Below, piece by piece: positions 45,860 to 54,862 of a DNA stretch of 64,000 nucleotides (the stretch's first letter is position 1; every line of letters starts with the position of its first letter). A model generated the notes under the pieces. That model made no database searches. It was given only the letters and a program-made list of their open reading frames with translations, and was not told the DNA's origin. The position numbers were made by a program, and so were the translations under genes. Origin of the DNA: Cyanobacterium sp. Dongsha4 (GTDB lineage Bacteria; Cyanobacteriota; Cyanobacteriia; Cyanobacteriales; Cyanobacteriaceae); contig NZ_CP084098.1 of the NCBI RefSeq assembly GCF_036345015.1, forward strand, positions 1,005,326 through 1,069,325, in the 5' to 3' direction.

Positions 45860-46954
45860 TTAGATCGAACTCAGGTGATAACGATAATAAGCGGCACAAG
45901 CACCTTCAGAAGATACCATCGGCGCACCTAGTGGATTTTCAGGAGTGCATTTATTTCCAAAGGCTTGACACTGATGAGGTTTTTTGATTCCTTGTAAGAT
46001 TTGCCCACTAATGCAGTTATTATCAACATTCGATGTGGTTATGGAAACATGATTAAATTTTATCTCTGCATCAAACATGGTATATTTTTCTCTTAATTTA
46101 AAGCCACTGTTATCTATTTTTCCTATGCCACGCCATTGATAATTTGTGATTTCAAATACTTGGTTAATAATTTTTTGAGCTTCTTTATTTCCTTCTTTTT
46201 TTACACATCTACTATACTGATTTTCTACTTTATTTTGCTTTTTTTCTAGTTGTTGAACACACAAATAAATTCCTTGTAAAATATCAGCAGGTTCAAAACC
46301 AGTAACGATAATAGGTATTTGATATTGTTTAGAAATAGTTTCATATTGATGAAAACCCATAACAGTACAAACATGGCCTGCCGCTAAAAAACCTTGTACT
46401 TGACATTGAGGAGAGGATAAAATTGCTTCCATAGCAGGAGGCACTAAAACATGAGAGACTAAGAGGGAAAAGTTATTTAATTGCTTTTTGTCGGCTTGAT
46501 ATACAGTCATGGCGGTAGTGGGGGCGGTGGTTTCAAATCCCACAGCAAAAAATATTACTTCTTTATTGGGGTTTTCTTCGGCAATTTTGATACAGTCAAG
46601 GGGAGAGTAAACGATGCGAATATCTGCCCCTTTTGCTTTAATACTCAGTAAATCTTCTTTACTACCGGGGACTCTTAACATATCCCCAAAAGAACATAAT
46701 ATCACATTAGGTAAAGATGCGATCGCACCTGCTTTGTCTATTTTCTCAATATCGGTGACACAAACAGGACATCCAGGTCCATGTATTAAAGAGATTTCAG
46801 AAGGTAATAGTTGATCTAAGCCGTATTTCAAAATAGAATGGGTTTGACCACCACAAATTTCCATAATTTGCCAAGATTTAGTCGTAATTTCCCTAATTCT
46901 TTGAGCATAATGTTTTACTACCGTTGAATCTCGATATTCGTCAACAAATTTCAT
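45860..46954 (-). CDS. hypD: Hydrogenase maturation protein HypD
   Basis: HypD carries the Fe(CN)2CO group to NiFe hydrogenase with HypC. The 364-residue protein has the key Cys in CGGQTHSI (residue ~34) and GPGCPVCVT (residue ~62-65). It also has [20 protein letters not shown] and the iron-sulfur region with [27 protein letters not shown]. Other hyp genes are absent here. The last residues after YYRYH (LSSI) and the stop are encoded by the end of a dispersed repeat, so the C-terminus has been altered slightly. Confidence 0.94.
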   Translation of the reverse strand: MKFVDEYRDSTVVKHYAQRIREITTKSWQIMEICGGQTHSILKYGLDQLLPSEISLIHGPGCPVCVTDIEKIDKAGAIASLPNVILCSFGDMLRVPGSKEDLLSIKAKGADIRIVYSPLDCIKIAEENPNKEVIFFAVGFETTAPTTAMTVYQADKKQLNNFSLLVSHVLVPPAMEAILSSPQCQVQGFLAAGHVCTVMGFHQYETISKQYQIPIIVTGFEPADILQGIYLCVQQLEKKQNKVENQYSRCVKKEGNKEAQKIINQVFEITNYQWRGIGKIDNSGFKLREKYTMFDAEIKFNHVSITTSNVDNNCISGQILQGIKKPHQCQAFGNKCTPENPLGAPMVSSEGACAAYYRYHLSSI

Positions 46955-46997
46955 CTCACATTATCTGATTATTTTATTTATTACTTACTAAGCTAAT

Positions 46998-47080
46998 AAA
47001 CTAAGACGTATTTAACTTATATTTTTTCTTAGTTTTTGAAAATAACTCCAAAGTTTACCTATTGCCCATTCCCTGTTTTA
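46998..47080 (+). repeat. Dispersed intergenic repeat (AGCTAAGACGCATTTAAC family)
   Basis: AACTAAGACGTATTTAACTT, then a T-rich block, CTTAGTTTTTGAAAATAACT and a CCTATTGCCCATTCCCTG tract match the copies at 1892-1964 (inverted) and 58613-58690. It lies between hypD and the small membrane-protein gene. Confidence 0.65.
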
Positions 47081-47136
47081 ACTAGACAACTTAAGTGCAA
47101 ATTGACTTATACTTAATTATTTTATCCACATTAATT

Positions 47137-47355
47137 TTATCCTTTTGATTTTTTACTATATGCCTTTGCTGATGCCTTAATCCAAATGAAAGCTGCGATC
47201 GAAAATGGAACAGTGGCGGCTATAATACCTGTTATTAAAGGATGATTTTGGGCGATGGGCGACACCAGAAAAAAAGCAATAATACCTAAACAATAAATTA
47301 AACCGATAAAAGGTAAACCAATTACTAAAAAAGCGAAACGACTATCTTTATCCAT
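47137..47355 (-). CDS. Small two-helix membrane protein, unknown
   Basis: This 72-residue protein has two hydrophobic segments (residues ~7-32 and 39-62) joined by a short PIAQNHP loop. It ends in a basic tail KAYSKKSKG. It follows the maf gene by 24 bases on the same strand and is probably co-transcribed. It is a small integral membrane protein of unknown role. Confidence 0.65.
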   Translation of the reverse strand: MDKDSRFAFLVIGLPFIGLIYCLGIIAFFLVSPIAQNHPLITGIIAATVPFSIAAFIWIKASAKAYSKKSKG

Positions 47356-47379
47356 ATAAGCCTCTATTTTGAGAGAAAA

Positions 47380-47967
47380 TTACCAAAAATAACTAATTTC
47401 ATAACTTAATTCTGCCAACATTTTCCTTAATAAAGGAAGACTCAAACCAATAACATTACTGTGACAACCTTCTATTTTTTCGATAAACACTCCCCCTTTT
47501 CCTTCTAAGGCAAAACAACCAGCACATTTTAAAGGCTCACCAGTGGCTACATAGGCTCTAATTTGTTCATCGGTGACAGGAGCAAAGTAAACATCTGTAA
47601 TACCACATTTAACAATTTGACGGTTATTGATAGTATCTATTAATCCATGACCAGTATAAAGCCTCCCCATTTTACCACTCATATATTGCCAACGTGCGAT
47701 CGCAACTTCTTCATCTTCAGGTTTACCATAAATTTCACCATCCACTAAGAGTAAGGAATCACAACCCAATATAAGAGAATCATGATAGTTTTGGGCAACT
47801 ACCTCCGCTTTTTTCATAGCCAAAGTATTTACTAAATCTGTTGGTTGAGGTAGATTAATCAACGATTCATCATAGTCGCTTTTATGAACTATAGGTTCAA
47901 TACCTATCATGCGTAATAACTTTAGTCTTGCAGGAGAAGCAGAAGCAAGGACAAATTTAGGTGTCAT
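47380..47967 (-). CDS. maf: Maf-family nucleoside triphosphate pyrophosphatase
   Basis: This 195-residue protein has the Maf start [16 protein letters not shown], the [12 protein letters not shown] helix with the catalytic Lys, [17 protein letters not shown] and the C-terminal [21 protein letters not shown]. Maf enzymes hydrolyse non-canonical or abnormal nucleotides (house cleaning) and may affect septum formation. Length and motifs are normal. It shares a transcript with the 47137-47355 gene. Confidence 0.93.
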   Translation of the reverse strand: MTPKFVLASASPARLKLLRMIGIEPIVHKSDYDESLINLPQPTDLVNTLAMKKAEVVAQNYHDSLILGCDSLLLVDGEIYGKPEDEEVAIARWQYMSGKMGRLYTGHGLIDTINNRQIVKCGITDVYFAPVTDEQIRAYVATGEPLKCAGCFALEGKGGVFIEKIEGCHSNVIGLSLPLLRKMLAELSYEISYFW

Positions 47968-48016
47968 AAAAATTGATTTAGAATATATTTCAATATATTT
48001 TCATTGTAAGTCTTAA

Positions 48017-48200
48017 CTAATAATGATAACGACATTGAATAATAATAACCTCATCGTCTAAGACTTGATAAATTAAGCGATGCTCTTGATTAATACGTCT
48101 TGACCATAATCCGCTAAAATCAAACTTTAACGGTTCAGGTTTGCCAATATAAATAATCATGCCAACCGTCTTCTAAAAAGGAATTAGAGACTAATTTGAT
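48017..48200 (-). pseudogene. YoeB/Txe toxin, broken by an internal deletion
   Basis: A 47-codon frame (48160 to 48017) encodes [20 protein letters not shown] and [13 protein letters not shown] to the final CRYHY. This is the C-terminal half of a YoeB RNase, with the residues that match E46, R65, H83 and Y84 of the E. coli toxin. The N-terminal half appears upstream in another frame as [13 protein letters not shown]. The two parts meet at GGCAAA, where WQ(TGGCAA) and GK(GGCAAA) share a short homology. About 25 codons are missing. No antitoxin gene is seen. Confidence 0.75.
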
Positions 48201-48328
48201 TTTTAGTTTACCGTTTATGTACTTATATGCTTGATTATAGGAAATTCCTTTACCGAAAATATCAGTAGAAAGCCCTAAGTTTTCATCAAAATATTATTCA
48301 CATTTGAAGTAAAAGAAAACAAAAGAGT

Positions 48329-49096
48329 CTATTTTTTTAACTCTAGTGTATAGTAATATAAAGCCACAGGTTGATCAAAAGCTAAAAAATAATCGGGGTC
48401 TTGAGGTGATAAGTAAACAGCAGTAAATTGCTTTGCTTTAATCAAATTTGAGTTAATTAAATGATACTTAGTTGTTGTTTCTACTAAGTTTAAATACACA
48501 CTATTAGGACGGCGAAAAAATTGCCTTGTTACTTCACTGGTAATAAAATCTTTCTCGGCAATAGTCTCTTGTTGCCTACCAATAACCGTTGAAATTAGTT
48601 CATTTTCTCCTCTAAACTTAGTAATTTGCTCCGTTGTATTATTAGGATTTATCACTACTTTTTCCACATTATCTATTCCTAAATAGGCTTGTGCAATAGA
48701 TAAACTATTAAATTGACGATCCGCTATGATAATGGTTTGTTTATTAACTTTTTGTGGTACAAAATTATCTTGTTGAGGATAAAAACTACTCTCAATAAAC
48801 TTAACTGAAAACTGTATTTTTTTATCTATATAGTCATTATTTTGCTTAAAACCCGGTGTTTGAAATTTAGGTGCTAAAGGGGCAATTTGTTCTTTTAAAA
48901 TACTTGTAACTTCCCATTTTCCCTCAAACCAATCAGGAAAAATTAAATCTTTTTCAGGTTTTGATAATAAAATTTTCTGTTGCCATGACGGATATTGATT
49001 AATTCTATCTTCCAAAGAAAGGGCGAAAATAGGATTGATGTTTGTAACCAGAATAGAGATAATGACGATAAGCAAATAAATAAATTTTTTCAACAT
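48329..49096 (-). CDS. Exported cyanobacterial protein (DUF6816-like)
   Basis: I choose the ATG at 49096 since it gives a signal peptide (MLKKFIYLLIVIISILVTN, then PIFA). The frame is open 28 codons upstream. The mature protein of about 230 residues has a conserved-looking start (SLEDRINQYPSWQQKILL, PDWFEGKWEVTSIL) and a beta-rich body with QFFRRPNSVYLNLVETTTKY. These resemble an uncharacterised cyanobacterial/plastid exported family. Function unknown. Localisation is probably lumenal or periplasmic. Confidence 0.7.
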   Translation of the reverse strand: MLKKFIYLLIVIISILVTNINPIFALSLEDRINQYPSWQQKILLSKPEKDLIFPDWFEGKWEVTSILKEQIAPLAPKFQTPGFKQNNDYIDKKIQFSVKFIESSFYPQQDNFVPQKVNKQTIIIADRQFNSLSIAQAYLGIDNVEKVVINPNNTTEQITKFRGENELISTVIGRQQETIAEKDFITSEVTRQFFRRPNSVYLNLVETTTKYHLINSNLIKAKQFTAVYLSPQDPDYFLAFDQPVALYYYTLELKK

Positions 49097-49210
49097 TAAT
49101 AATAATTTCCGATTACTAATTATTAATTTTTGATTGATTTTATGCTTAATTTTGTGATAAAAAACTAAAATTATAAACATTATAAATAATAATCATTAGG
49201 CTCTATATTT

Positions 49211-49612
49211 ATGGTTTTAACTTTAGAAAATCTGATTGCTATGGCAGAGGATCAATTAACTGAGTATAGTACAGATGCGAGAAAAATAGAAAAATTACGC
49301 CGTAAAATAGGAATCGCTTTAAATTTTCAAGAACAACAAAAACTCAAACAAGAATTGCTAGATAAAATGCCCCAAGGATTTTGGGCAAAAAAAATTGAAA
49401 ATGAGCGTCAATCCTTCGCTCTGCCTTTTTGGGGTATCGGTGGATTAGGTTTATTATTGGGTATTTCTTCTCAACAATATTTAGATTTTCTTGCACCTGC
49501 GATCGCAATTCCCATTGCTATTAAAATTCAACAATATGGTTGGAAATTACAAGCCCAAAAATTGTTATTAAAAACTTTTGAAGATATTGAAAAACGAATA
49601 GAAAACAGTTAG
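49211..49612 (+). CDS. Small membrane protein of unknown function
   Basis: This 133-residue protein has an N-terminal helical part (residues 1-60) rich in charged residues, then one or two hydrophobic helices (LPFWGIGGLGLLLGI and FLAPAIAIPIAIKI) and a charged C-terminal helix. No known motif was recognised. It is divergent from the 48329-49096 gene and ends 3 bases from the converging Rieske gene. Confidence 0.65.
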   Translation: MVLTLENLIAMAEDQLTEYSTDARKIEKLRRKIGIALNFQEQQKLKQELLDKMPQGFWAKKIENERQSFALPFWGIGGLGLLLGISSQQYLDFLAPAIAIPIAIKIQQYGWKLQAQKLLLKTFEDIEKRIENS

Positions 49613-49615
49613 TAA

Positions 49616-50020
49616 TTATTGGTTAGCAACAAAAACAGTATTATTTTCTACCTTTACTTGATAAATGGGCAAATCAGAAATGGCTAACCCCTCCACCACC
49701 TTGCCATCTTCTTGAAATTTAGAATTATGGCAGGGACAAATAAAAAGATTTTCCTGTTTATTCCACTCTACTAAACAACCCATATGAGTACAAGTAGGCT
49801 CGATCGCAATTAAAGAATTATCCTCTTTTAAAATTACTAAAACAGCACCTATTTCTAAATCTTCATTCAGTAAAAAACCATTTTTCTCTAAGTCACTTAA
49901 AGAACCTAATTCATAAAAACTACTATTAGTTTCTTGAGCGTAAATCTTATTAAAAATGGGTGTAAAAATAGTAAAAAAGAAGGATAAAATAGTTAAACTA
50001 AATAAATTGCGTCTTTTCAA
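49616..50020 (-). CDS. Small exported Rieske 2Fe-2S protein
   Basis: This 134-residue protein has an N-terminal signal/anchor with a twin-Arg pair (MKRRNLF). It has the two Rieske loops CTHMGCLVEW and CPCHNSKF, which supply two Cys and two His for the cluster. It is shorter than the PetC of cytochrome b6f (about 180 residues) and lacks the typical GSQY after the second loop. It may resemble the minor plasma-membrane PetC3 type. The partner protein is unknown. Confidence 0.82.
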   Translation of the reverse strand: MKRRNLFSLTILSFFFTIFTPIFNKIYAQETNSSFYELGSLSDLEKNGFLLNEDLEIGAVLVILKEDNSLIAIEPTCTHMGCLVEWNKQENLFICPCHNSKFQEDGKVVEGLAISDLPIYQVKVENNTVFVANQ

Positions 50021-50105
50021 TTACTAACTCCTAACGGATAATATTAGTCCTAAACTTTATCTTAATTACTCATAAAATCATATTACTTATTACTCATTAT
50101 AAAAA

Positions 50106-51269
50106 TTATAACAAGCCCACTAAATGTAAAGGTCCATGACCACTAATTAACTCAATTAAAAGTGCCAAAAAACCTACCATAGCTAAACGTCCATTCCAAA
50201 CTTCAGCAACAGTAGTTAAACCCCATTCCCATTTTTCTTGGGGATACATCTTCATATTCTTCTTAGGATGGGTAACTTGATCAAACCTTAGAGGGTTTTC
50301 TTCTAAAGCAGAAGTGGTTAAATTAGTTAAAGCATCAATAAACATCGGATGAGTATTCAAAGCAGGAACTCGCTTAAAGTTACTAATACCAACCTCCTCC
50401 GCTACTTCCCGATACTCTAAGTCAATTTCTTGTAAAGTCTCAATATGCTCAGAAACAAAGCTGATAGGCACAACTAATAAATCTTTAATATTTTTCGCCC
50501 CCAATTCCTCCAACGCATCCTCTGTATAAGGTTTCAACCATTCCACAGGTCCAACTTTACTCTGATAAGCAAGAATATAAGGATTACCTGTATTCAAGGT
50601 TTTCATGATTAATTGAGTACATTCTTCAATTTCCACTTGATAAGGATCACCTGCTTCAGTAACATAGGTTTTTGGTACACCATGGGCGCTAAAGAAAATA
50701 TGTACTTTCTCTGGTTGTTCAAACTGTTGTAACTCTTGTTTAATCAAATCCGCCATTGCTGATAAATAGTCAGGGTGATTATACCAAGAAGGAATTAAAG
50801 TATATTCTATTTTTTGTAATTGAGGATCTGTTTTCCACATTTCTTCCAACACCCTAAAACTAGAGCCACTGGTGCTAATGGAAAATTGGGGATATAAAGG
50901 TAAAATAACCAGCTTTTCAATGCCATCCTCCTTAATACGTGCGATCGCCTCCTCGGTGAAAGGATGCCAATAACGCATTCCCACATATACTTGAATATCA
51001 GACCCCTGCCCAGATAACTTAGACTGTAAAGCCTGAGCTTGAGCCTCGGTTATTTGTAATAAAGGTGAACCACCACCAATTTCTAAATAGTTTTCCTCCG
51101 ATTTCTTACTGCGTAGAGTAGAAATTAACCAAGCAAGAGGTTTTTGTAACCAAGGAAAAGGCAAACGGATGATTTCAGGATCAGAAAATAGATTATATAA
51201 AAAAGGACGTACATCCTCTAGTTTTTCTGGACCACCTAAATTTAATAATAATACTCCTGTACGACCCAT
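50106..51269 (-). CDS. hemH: Ferrochelatase with C-terminal CAB helix
   Basis: HemH inserts iron into protoporphyrin IX. The 387-residue protein has [30 protein letters not shown] at the start, the [11 protein letters not shown] motif with the catalytic His and [21 protein letters not shown]. Residues ~350-387 form a transmembrane helix with the chlorophyll-binding motif [18 protein letters not shown], as in cyanobacterial and plastid type II ferrochelatases. It is a single gene divergent from ndhI. Confidence 0.96.
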   Translation of the reverse strand: MGRTGVLLLNLGGPEKLEDVRPFLYNLFSDPEIIRLPFPWLQKPLAWLISTLRSKKSEENYLEIGGGSPLLQITEAQAQALQSKLSGQGSDIQVYVGMRYWHPFTEEAIARIKEDGIEKLVILPLYPQFSISTSGSSFRVLEEMWKTDPQLQKIEYTLIPSWYNHPDYLSAMADLIKQELQQFEQPEKVHIFFSAHGVPKTYVTEAGDPYQVEIEECTQLIMKTLNTGNPYILAYQSKVGPVEWLKPYTEDALEELGAKNIKDLLVVPISFVSEHIETLQEIDLEYREVAEEVGISNFKRVPALNTHPMFIDALTNLTTSALEENPLRFDQVTHPKKNMKMYPQEKWEWGLTTVAEVWNGRLAMVGFLALLIELISGHGPLHLVGLL

Positions 51270-51743
51270 GATTTTTATAATGATTATACTTAAATTTTCT
51301 TTACTAAGTGTAACAATTTATGATTGCTAATTTAGAATCAAAATGTACAAACTGCCCCTAAAAGACACTTATTGATGATGATATATTAGTTTTTGTTAAA
51401 GATTTTAATAATTTATCTTAACAATATGAATATTTATTTTGAAATCTAACTTTAAGTATAATTCTTTATTGCAATAAATTGTCAATATTCAGTTACGAAA
51501 TGTAAAAACCTTTGTGGGTTAGGAGTTAGGGTTTAGGAAAGAAGTGTCAGGTTGCAGGTGGCAGGTTGCAGGTTTCAGGTGTTTTTATTAATTGTTAATT
51601 ACCTTTGCCCGTTGCCCTTTACTAAATTAAAACCGAGCATCGGAATTATTTATACATCAAATCAGCAATACCTCTTAATTATCTACTAATAGACTTCTCC
51701 TGATAAGATAAAATAAAATTTGTTGGCAGTCATATCAAGATCT
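51270..51743. other. Gap between hemH and ndhI; no ndhA
   Basis: The roughly 470 bases hold a tandem tract of GCAGGTT/TCAGGTG type (51548-51580) and AT-rich promoter-like DNA. In most cyanobacteria ndhA precedes ndhI; here it is absent. I see no remnant of it. Confidence 0.55.
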
Positions 51744-52319
51744 ATGTTTAAATTTCTCAAACAAGTTACAGATTACGCCAAAGGAAGCGTGGAAGCGGCT
51801 AAGTATATTGGACAAGGATTTGCCGTTACTTTCGATCACATGAAACGCAGACCTGTAACAGTACAATATCCCTATGAAAAATTGATTCCCTCTGAAAGAT
51901 TTAGAGGTAGAATTCACTTTGAATTTGATAAATGTATCGCCTGTGAGGTGTGTGTTCGAGTTTGTCCTATTAATTTACCCGTAGTGGACTGGGAATTTAA
52001 CAAAGCCGTCAAGAAAAAAGAATTAAAACACTACAGTATTGATTTTGGGGTTTGTATTTTTTGTGGTAACTGTGTGGAATACTGTCCCACCAACTGCTTA
52101 TCTATGACAGAAGAATATGAATTAGCAAGTTACGATCGCCACGAGTTAAACTATGATAGCGTAGCTCTCGGACGTTTACCAACTAAAGTGACTCAAGATC
52201 CCATGGTAACACCATTAAAAGAATTAGGGTATCTTCCCAAAGGAGTCTTATCTCCCCATGACTTACCTAAAAATAGTCCAAGGGCAGGAAAGCATCCCGA
52301 AGATTTAATCGAACAATAA
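51744..52319 (+). CDS. ndhI: NDH-1 subunit I (two 4Fe-4S clusters)
   Basis: NdhI carries two 4Fe-4S clusters of the photosynthetic NDH-1 complex. I use the ATG at 51744 ([25 protein letters not shown]), the usual NdhI start. The frame could begin at a TTG eight codons upstream. The cluster motifs are [12 protein letters not shown] and [23 protein letters not shown], four Cys each. The protein has 191 residues from this start. It is the first gene of the ndhI-G-E group. Confidence 0.95.
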   Translation: MFKFLKQVTDYAKGSVEAAKYIGQGFAVTFDHMKRRPVTVQYPYEKLIPSERFRGRIHFEFDKCIACEVCVRVCPINLPVVDWEFNKAVKKKELKHYSIDFGVCIFCGNCVEYCPTNCLSMTEEYELASYDRHELNYDSVALGRLPTKVTQDPMVTPLKELGYLPKGVLSPHDLPKNSPRAGKHPEDLIEQ

Positions 52320-52368
52320 ACTTATACTATAACTTGTGAAAAATTTTATTAAAAAGGTAAATTAAATC

Positions 52369-52986
52369 GTGGAAATCGCGCAAAGTGTCCAATTTGTTGC
52401 TTTTGTTATCTTATCTCTTCTAATGATTGGCGGAGCTTTAGGAGTTGTTTTATTTGAAAATATTGTTTACTCTGCTTTTCTTTTAGGAGGAGTATTTTTA
52501 AGCATATCAGGGCTTTATATTCTTCTTAATGCTGATTTTGTTGCCGCCGCTCAAATTCTTATTTATGTTGGGGCAATAAATGTCCTTATTCTATTTGCCA
52601 TTATGTTGGTTAACAAAACCGAAGTCTATCAACAAGTCAGAGGTAGATTGATTCGTCAAGTATCTACTGCTTTAGTTTGTGTGGGCTTATTTGCCTTATT
52701 AGGCACTATGGTTTTAGCTACTCCATGGCAATTATCAGAAACCTCCCCTGCGGTAGTAGAAAATACCATTGTTGCTATTGGCAAACATTTTTTCAGTGAT
52801 TACTTATTACCCTTTGAAATTGCCTCTGTTTTATTATTAATGGCAATGGTGGGGGCGATTATCTTAGCACGTAGAGACTTAATTCCTGAAGCTCAAAAAA
52901 CCCGTGAAATTTATACCACATCCCTCACCTTACCCGAACAACCCAGAGAATTAATTACTACGGGTAATGATAACGACAATAACTAA
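52369..52986 (+). CDS. ndhG: NDH-1 subunit G (NuoJ-like)
   Basis: NdhG is a membrane-arm subunit of NDH-1. The 205-residue protein starts at GTG with an AAAAAGG ribosome-binding site. It has five hydrophobic helices (residues ~7-30, 35-55, 62-82, 95-115, 150-168) and the conserved AAQILIYVGAINVLILFAIML stretch. It lies 50 bases after ndhI and 17 before ndhE. Confidence 0.93.
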   Translation: MEIAQSVQFVAFVILSLLMIGGALGVVLFENIVYSAFLLGGVFLSISGLYILLNADFVAAAQILIYVGAINVLILFAIMLVNKTEVYQQVRGRLIRQVSTALVCVGLFALLGTMVLATPWQLSETSPAVVENTIVAIGKHFFSDYLLPFEIASVLLLMAMVGAIILARRDLIPEAQKTREIYTTSLTLPEQPRELITTGNDNDNN

Positions 52987-53002
52987 TGTTTAAATAAAAA
53001 TA

Positions 53003-53314
53003 ATGGAAATACAATTAGAATATTTTTTACTTTTAGCCGCAGCATTGTTTTGTATTGGTATTTATGGTTTAATCACTAGCCGTAATGCAGTTCGAGTTTT
53101 AATGTCGATCGAACTTTTACTTAATGCTGTTAATCTTAATTTAATGGGATTTTCTAATTATTTAGATCCCGCAGAAATTAAAGGTCAAATATTTACCATT
53201 TTCGTAATTACCATTGCGGCGGCAGAGGCGGCCGTTGGTTTAGCGATTATTCTCGCTATTTATCGTAACCGTGACACTATCGACATGGAAAGATTTAATC
53301 TCCTCAAATGGTAG
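53003..53314 (+). CDS. ndhE: NDH-1 subunit E (NuoK-like)
   Basis: NdhE is the small NuoK-like membrane subunit. The 103-residue protein has three hydrophobic helices. It has the conserved [20 protein letters not shown] with a proton-channel Glu, and [22 protein letters not shown] with the second. It is the last gene of the operon. A repeat reading TTCAGTTCGAGATAAAATTAT follows its stop. Confidence 0.95.
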   Translation: MEIQLEYFLLLAAALFCIGIYGLITSRNAVRVLMSIELLLNAVNLNLMGFSNYLDPAEIKGQIFTIFVITIAAAEAAVGLAIILAIYRNRDTIDMERFNLLKW

Positions 53315-53530
53315 TTGAATTAAATTCAGTTCGAGATAAAATTATCGGTTAAGATGTTGGGGTATTAAGGTGTTGGAGTGTTAGGTAAAAAAGTGATGGA
53401 AATAAGAAAAGAATTCAATTAACTTTAAGACAAATTGATAAAATTTTTAGGGTAATTATAAGCCCACTAGCTCCTGTTTTTGAGATAAACACCATCATTG
53501 TGAAATTGTTTCACTAAACGCTTATTTTCC

Positions 53531-54568
53531 TTAGTAAATTAATCTTGTTAGGCAACTACTATCTAAATAATCATGATAGCTTTTATAAATTTCAAAACCG
53601 GGTAATTTAACTTTAAAACTGGGAGGAATAATAAATTGATGAATAGGATAATTTTTTCTCAAATTAACAATATCATAATAAATTTTTTCCCATTTACTTA
53701 AGCATCTTAAAAATAACTGGAACTGTGAGTATAGGTGTTCGTATTTATCCACTAAGGCAATATACTGAAATATTTTCGCTATATTAACAAGTTTACTTTC
53801 GTCATCTTCCTTAATCTTAATAATCTTATTGGCTATTTCAATTAAAAACTCTTGCTCAGATTTGGTAAACAATAAAAATGGTTTAATATCTTCAATCATT
53901 CCAATTTTTGTTTCCTCAATAAAATTACTAATTCTCGTAAAATGATCCCAGTTAGTTAAATTATTTACTCTGAGTAAATCAAAGAAATATAAAAGATTTT
54001 CTACTTCAGAGATAGATATAAAACAAGCTAAATAATTATCTATTATTTTCCTCTCTTTTGTTTCTTTTAATTGATCTTTAAAACCATAGTGAAGTTTAAT
54101 TAACTTTTCCTGAAAAATTAACTTATGATGATTTTCTTTGATCAATTGATAGACAGAATCATAAAATATTAGCAAGAGTGGATTTTGATATTTTGTTTCA
54201 ATTTTAATTATAGATTTTAAATTATCTAGGTTGTCAAGAATGATTCTAAAGAACTCTTTTCCTATGAGAAAATAATGTTTTTTTGTTTGACAATATTTTT
54301 GAAAATAGCCCTCTAAACGAGCATAAATTAGAAAGTCTGAATAGGTAAATTTTTGGTTGAATAAGGCTTTTAATGTAACACTAATGCTTTCTAATTTTTC
54401 AAGGTGATAGTCATGTAGAGAGATTATTTCTGGACAGATATGAGTGCGAGAATACTGTTTAAAGAGATAATCAACAAGGGGTTTATCACCAATTAGGGGA
54501 CGATTCCACCAAGGTTTATCCGTCTTTTCTTCTATGGCTAATTCTATACTCATTTTTTTGTCCCCCAT
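53531..54568 (-). CDS. Protein of unknown function
   Basis: This 345-residue protein has no signal peptide, transmembrane segment or motif that I recognise. It is rich in Ile, Lys, Leu and Tyr, mainly helical in look, with few Gly. A second ATG, five codons in, gives MSIELAIEE and may be the real start. It is divergent from the nuclease-methyltransferase gene, with 294 bases between. A partner role with that gene is possible but unsupported by any motif. Confidence 0.55.
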   Translation of the reverse strand: MGDKKMSIELAIEEKTDKPWWNRPLIGDKPLVDYLFKQYSRTHICPEIISLHDYHLEKLESISVTLKALFNQKFTYSDFLIYARLEGYFQKYCQTKKHYFLIGKEFFRIILDNLDNLKSIIKIETKYQNPLLLIFYDSVYQLIKENHHKLIFQEKLIKLHYGFKDQLKETKERKIIDNYLACFISISEVENLLYFFDLLRVNNLTNWDHFTRISNFIEETKIGMIEDIKPFLLFTKSEQEFLIEIANKIIKIKEDDESKLVNIAKIFQYIALVDKYEHLYSQFQLFLRCLSKWEKIYYDIVNLRKNYPIHQFIIPPSFKVKLPGFEIYKSYHDYLDSSCLTRLIY

Positions 54569-54862
54569 AGTTTAGTTACAACACCTCCTTTATTTTCTAT
54601 CATAATGTCTTTTTTGGCTTAATCAATCAGTATATTTATGGATTTTTACACAATATTTATAAATAAATGTAACTTTATTTCACTGTTTATTTTCTCTTTT
54701 TATAAATACTTAGATATTTTTATTTAGTTGTTTATAATTAAGTGATTGAGGCGGCCTTATAAATTTAAAAAATATTACAAACTATCACCTCATCGCTCAA
54801 ACTTTGGTAGGTTTGTAGTAAAGGCTTTAGCCTAAACTTCCCCTTTATTTCTAGACTCAAAA

